Source of the DNA: Lytechinus variegatus
Lineage: Eukaryota; Echinodermata; Echinoidea; Temnopleuroida; Toxopneustidae
Length of the DNA: 64,000 bases
Reading direction: 5' to 3'
NCBI RefSeq assembly: GCF_018143015.1
Contig: NC_054740.1
Span: 76,375,915 to 76,439,914, forward strand
Program-made: the position numbers and the translations under genes
Notes under the pieces: model-generated
Told to the model about the DNA's origin: nothing
What the model saw: the letters and a program-made list of their open reading frames with translations, nothing else
Database searches by the model: none
In this document: positions 62,184 to 64,000 of the stretch, piece after piece
How the letters are laid out: every line of letters starts with the position of its first letter
Position numbering within the stretch: the stretch's first letter is position 1

Positions 62184-63435
62184 CATACCCATGTATCATG
62201 AGTTTAGAAAATTGCAAGGGGAGATAATCTCTGATATACACAAATCATTTTCTTTTGTACTGATCTGCAAGTTAGCACATCTACTTATTCAATATTTTCC
62301 TACAAATAAACATCAAATTATTCCCCCCTTTTATTTCACACCATGTGCCCTGTAATGGTGGTACATGTACTTTAAAACATCCTTTATTGATATTCCCATT
62401 CCACTTGCAGATACATCCAAAGTTATTACAGTAAAAACCAAAGCTAGAGGAACAAAAAAATGATTGTTTCGAAGCAATACCAGCAAAAGTATCTTCCTGT
62501 CTTGTGGTTTTAATTACAGCAGTTAATAAAAACACTTTTAATTGATGGCACCCACACCACATATTATCTTTTATACAAACACATCATGAGCCCCACTTGA
62601 AAAAGGCAACATGTTCTGGAATTTGATTTCATGCATTACTCTTCTGACTTACTTTTTTGTGTTTGCAGCCTGTGTAGTTTTGGTAGTTTCATAATTTGAT
62701 CTATATTGAATTATTATTCTAAGCAGTCCAACTCCAACTTGTAACTACGTTGATTGGTCAATTTGTTTTGCATTTTATCTATTGATTGATCAGTAGATTC
62801 TGTGATTTTATTTTCCTCATTATCAGTTCATTGATTAGTCTGTTCTTGATTTTTATCTTAGGCTGATTGGTTTATTCTTCGATTTTTTCCTTCAACCTAT
62901 TCATTGATCAGTGAATTCTTTGATTTTTGCCTTTTATCAATTCGGCATTAAAAACCCCCAAAACAGGGGTGCAGGGGAAGAAGTTGCCCTGAAAATGCTC
63001 AAAAGAAACCTGGAAGACTAGAAACAGGCTCCTATAGTCTTGTAAATTAGATAATATATCACTGATTTGGCTGGTAAAACACATCACAGGAAAGTGTTTT
63101 TAACACATGTACTTGAAACATTTCAGAAAGCTTCAACATCTTTCATCCAATTTCATGCTTGAGTTGTGGAGCATAATGTATACCCCCCCCCCAAAAAAAA
63201 GGGGGAGGAATCAAGCATTTTAGGGACCCAACATTACTTGAACACCACATTTGTGACATAAATGAATGAGAGTAATTGAAAATGAATACTGGTAATCAGG
63301 ATATTTACTCCATTATATGCCTTCATTCTGGGAACATCATTGATGCATCTAGGAAAATCACTGAAAGAACTGGGTAATGACTAAAAGATTGCAACATATG
63401 GGGTAGTTTTTTTTGTACACGGTTCCCTCATGAAT
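62184..63435. other. Non-coding DNA, no feature supported
   Basis: AT-rich sequence with a C10A8 run at 63183-63200. Words of the type TTGATTGATCAGTRRATTCT recur between about 62780 and 62915, a short degenerate repeat. No exon of gene B was found. Confidence 0.5.
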
Positions 63436-64000
63436 TTAAAGGAGAATGAAACCATTGGAACAAGATAGCATGTGTGAAAACAGAAAAATCAAAGAACCAG
63501 ATCAACAAAAGTTTGAGAAAAATCGGACAAATAATGAGAAAGTTATGAGCATTTGAATATTGCGATCACTATAGCTATGGAGATAGCAAATTGGCAATGC
63601 GACAAAGATGTGTGATGTCACTTGTGAACAACTCTCCCCATATATATTTCACTTGAATTGCCTCTTTTATCACATCTATCCATAGATCATGTGTTCTTTC
63701 TACATGAGGGCATGTAATACATATTTTTAAAGAACATCATGGATAGAGTTTGTATCATCATAAGAAAAAGCAAAAAGAGACATTTTGAGGGTCCACCAAA
63801 GGGAGAGTTGTTCATCAGTGACATCACACATCCTTGTCGCATTCCCAAAGGGAGGATCTCCATAGCATTAGTGTTTGCAATATTCAAATGCTCATAACTT
63901 TCTCATTATTTGTCCGATTTTTATCAAACTTTCTTTATTCTTATTCTTTGATTTTTCTGTTTCTACACAAGCCTACTTGTTCCAAAGGTTTCATTCCCCG
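63436..64000. mobile_element. TTAA-flanked palindromic MITE (family 2), cut by the window end
   Basis: TTAA at 63436-63439 is followed by AGGAGAATGAAACCATTGG. The inverse CCAAAGGTTTCATTCCCC ends the window. Inner words GAGAAAGTTATGAGCATTTG and its inverse CAAATGCTCATAACTTTCTC, and ATGTGTGATGTCACT against AGTGACATCACACAT, confirm a palindrome with arms of about 200 bp. The start AGG after TTAA is shared with family 1, so both probably depend on one kind of transposase. Confidence 0.8.

Noticed and set aside
58096..64000. Exons 1-5 of gene B
   Set aside because: I looked for the [27 protein letters not shown] and INNEW blocks on the minus strand and saw none. The missing exons probably lie beyond 64000.

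Overview
The window looks like AT-rich nuclear DNA of a marine invertebrate deuterostome, most likely an echinoderm of sea-urchin type. This rests on intron-split animal genes with GT-AG splice sites, a vertebrate-like mitochondrial aldehyde dehydrogenase, and a dense load of short palindromic (MITE-like) elements, tRNA-derived SINEs, microsatellites and homopolymer runs. The species call is an inference; the gene calls do not depend on it.

Only two protein-coding genes could be supported, both on the minus strand and arranged head to tail. Gene A (19849..41567) is a complete ALDH2-type gene with 14 coding exons and 525 codons plus stop. It has an N-terminal mitochondrial presequence and every catalytic residue I could place. 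Gene B (47997..58095 visible) is a second gene of the same class 1/2 ALDH family. Its last nine coding exons lie in the window and its first part must lie beyond the right edge. Shared exons have the same boundaries and phases in both genes, differing by one codon in one exon, so they are tandem paralogues. The two proteins differ around the substrate tunnel, which suggests different substrates.

Layout: 1-19848 is gene-poor flanking DNA with SINEs, MITEs, two hAT-like insertions and a tRNA-Glu-like gene at 16630. 19849-41567 is gene A, whose intron 12 is 8.7 kb while the matching intron of gene B is 0.6 kb. 41568-47996 is the intergenic gap, dominated by a 3.1-kb foldback (42376-45505) built from units of about 190 bp, each with an AAAATGGCCGCC-like core. 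47997-58095 is the visible part of gene B. 58096-64000 lies upstream of the visible exons of gene B, presumably in a large intron. It carries a 3.5-kb composite mobile element with eight copies of a GCGTAACGGACATGAC motif and a decayed transposase-like coding remnant.

No operon, CRISPR array or prokaryotic feature is present. The most unusual structures are the inter-paralogue foldback and the composite element with its motif array.
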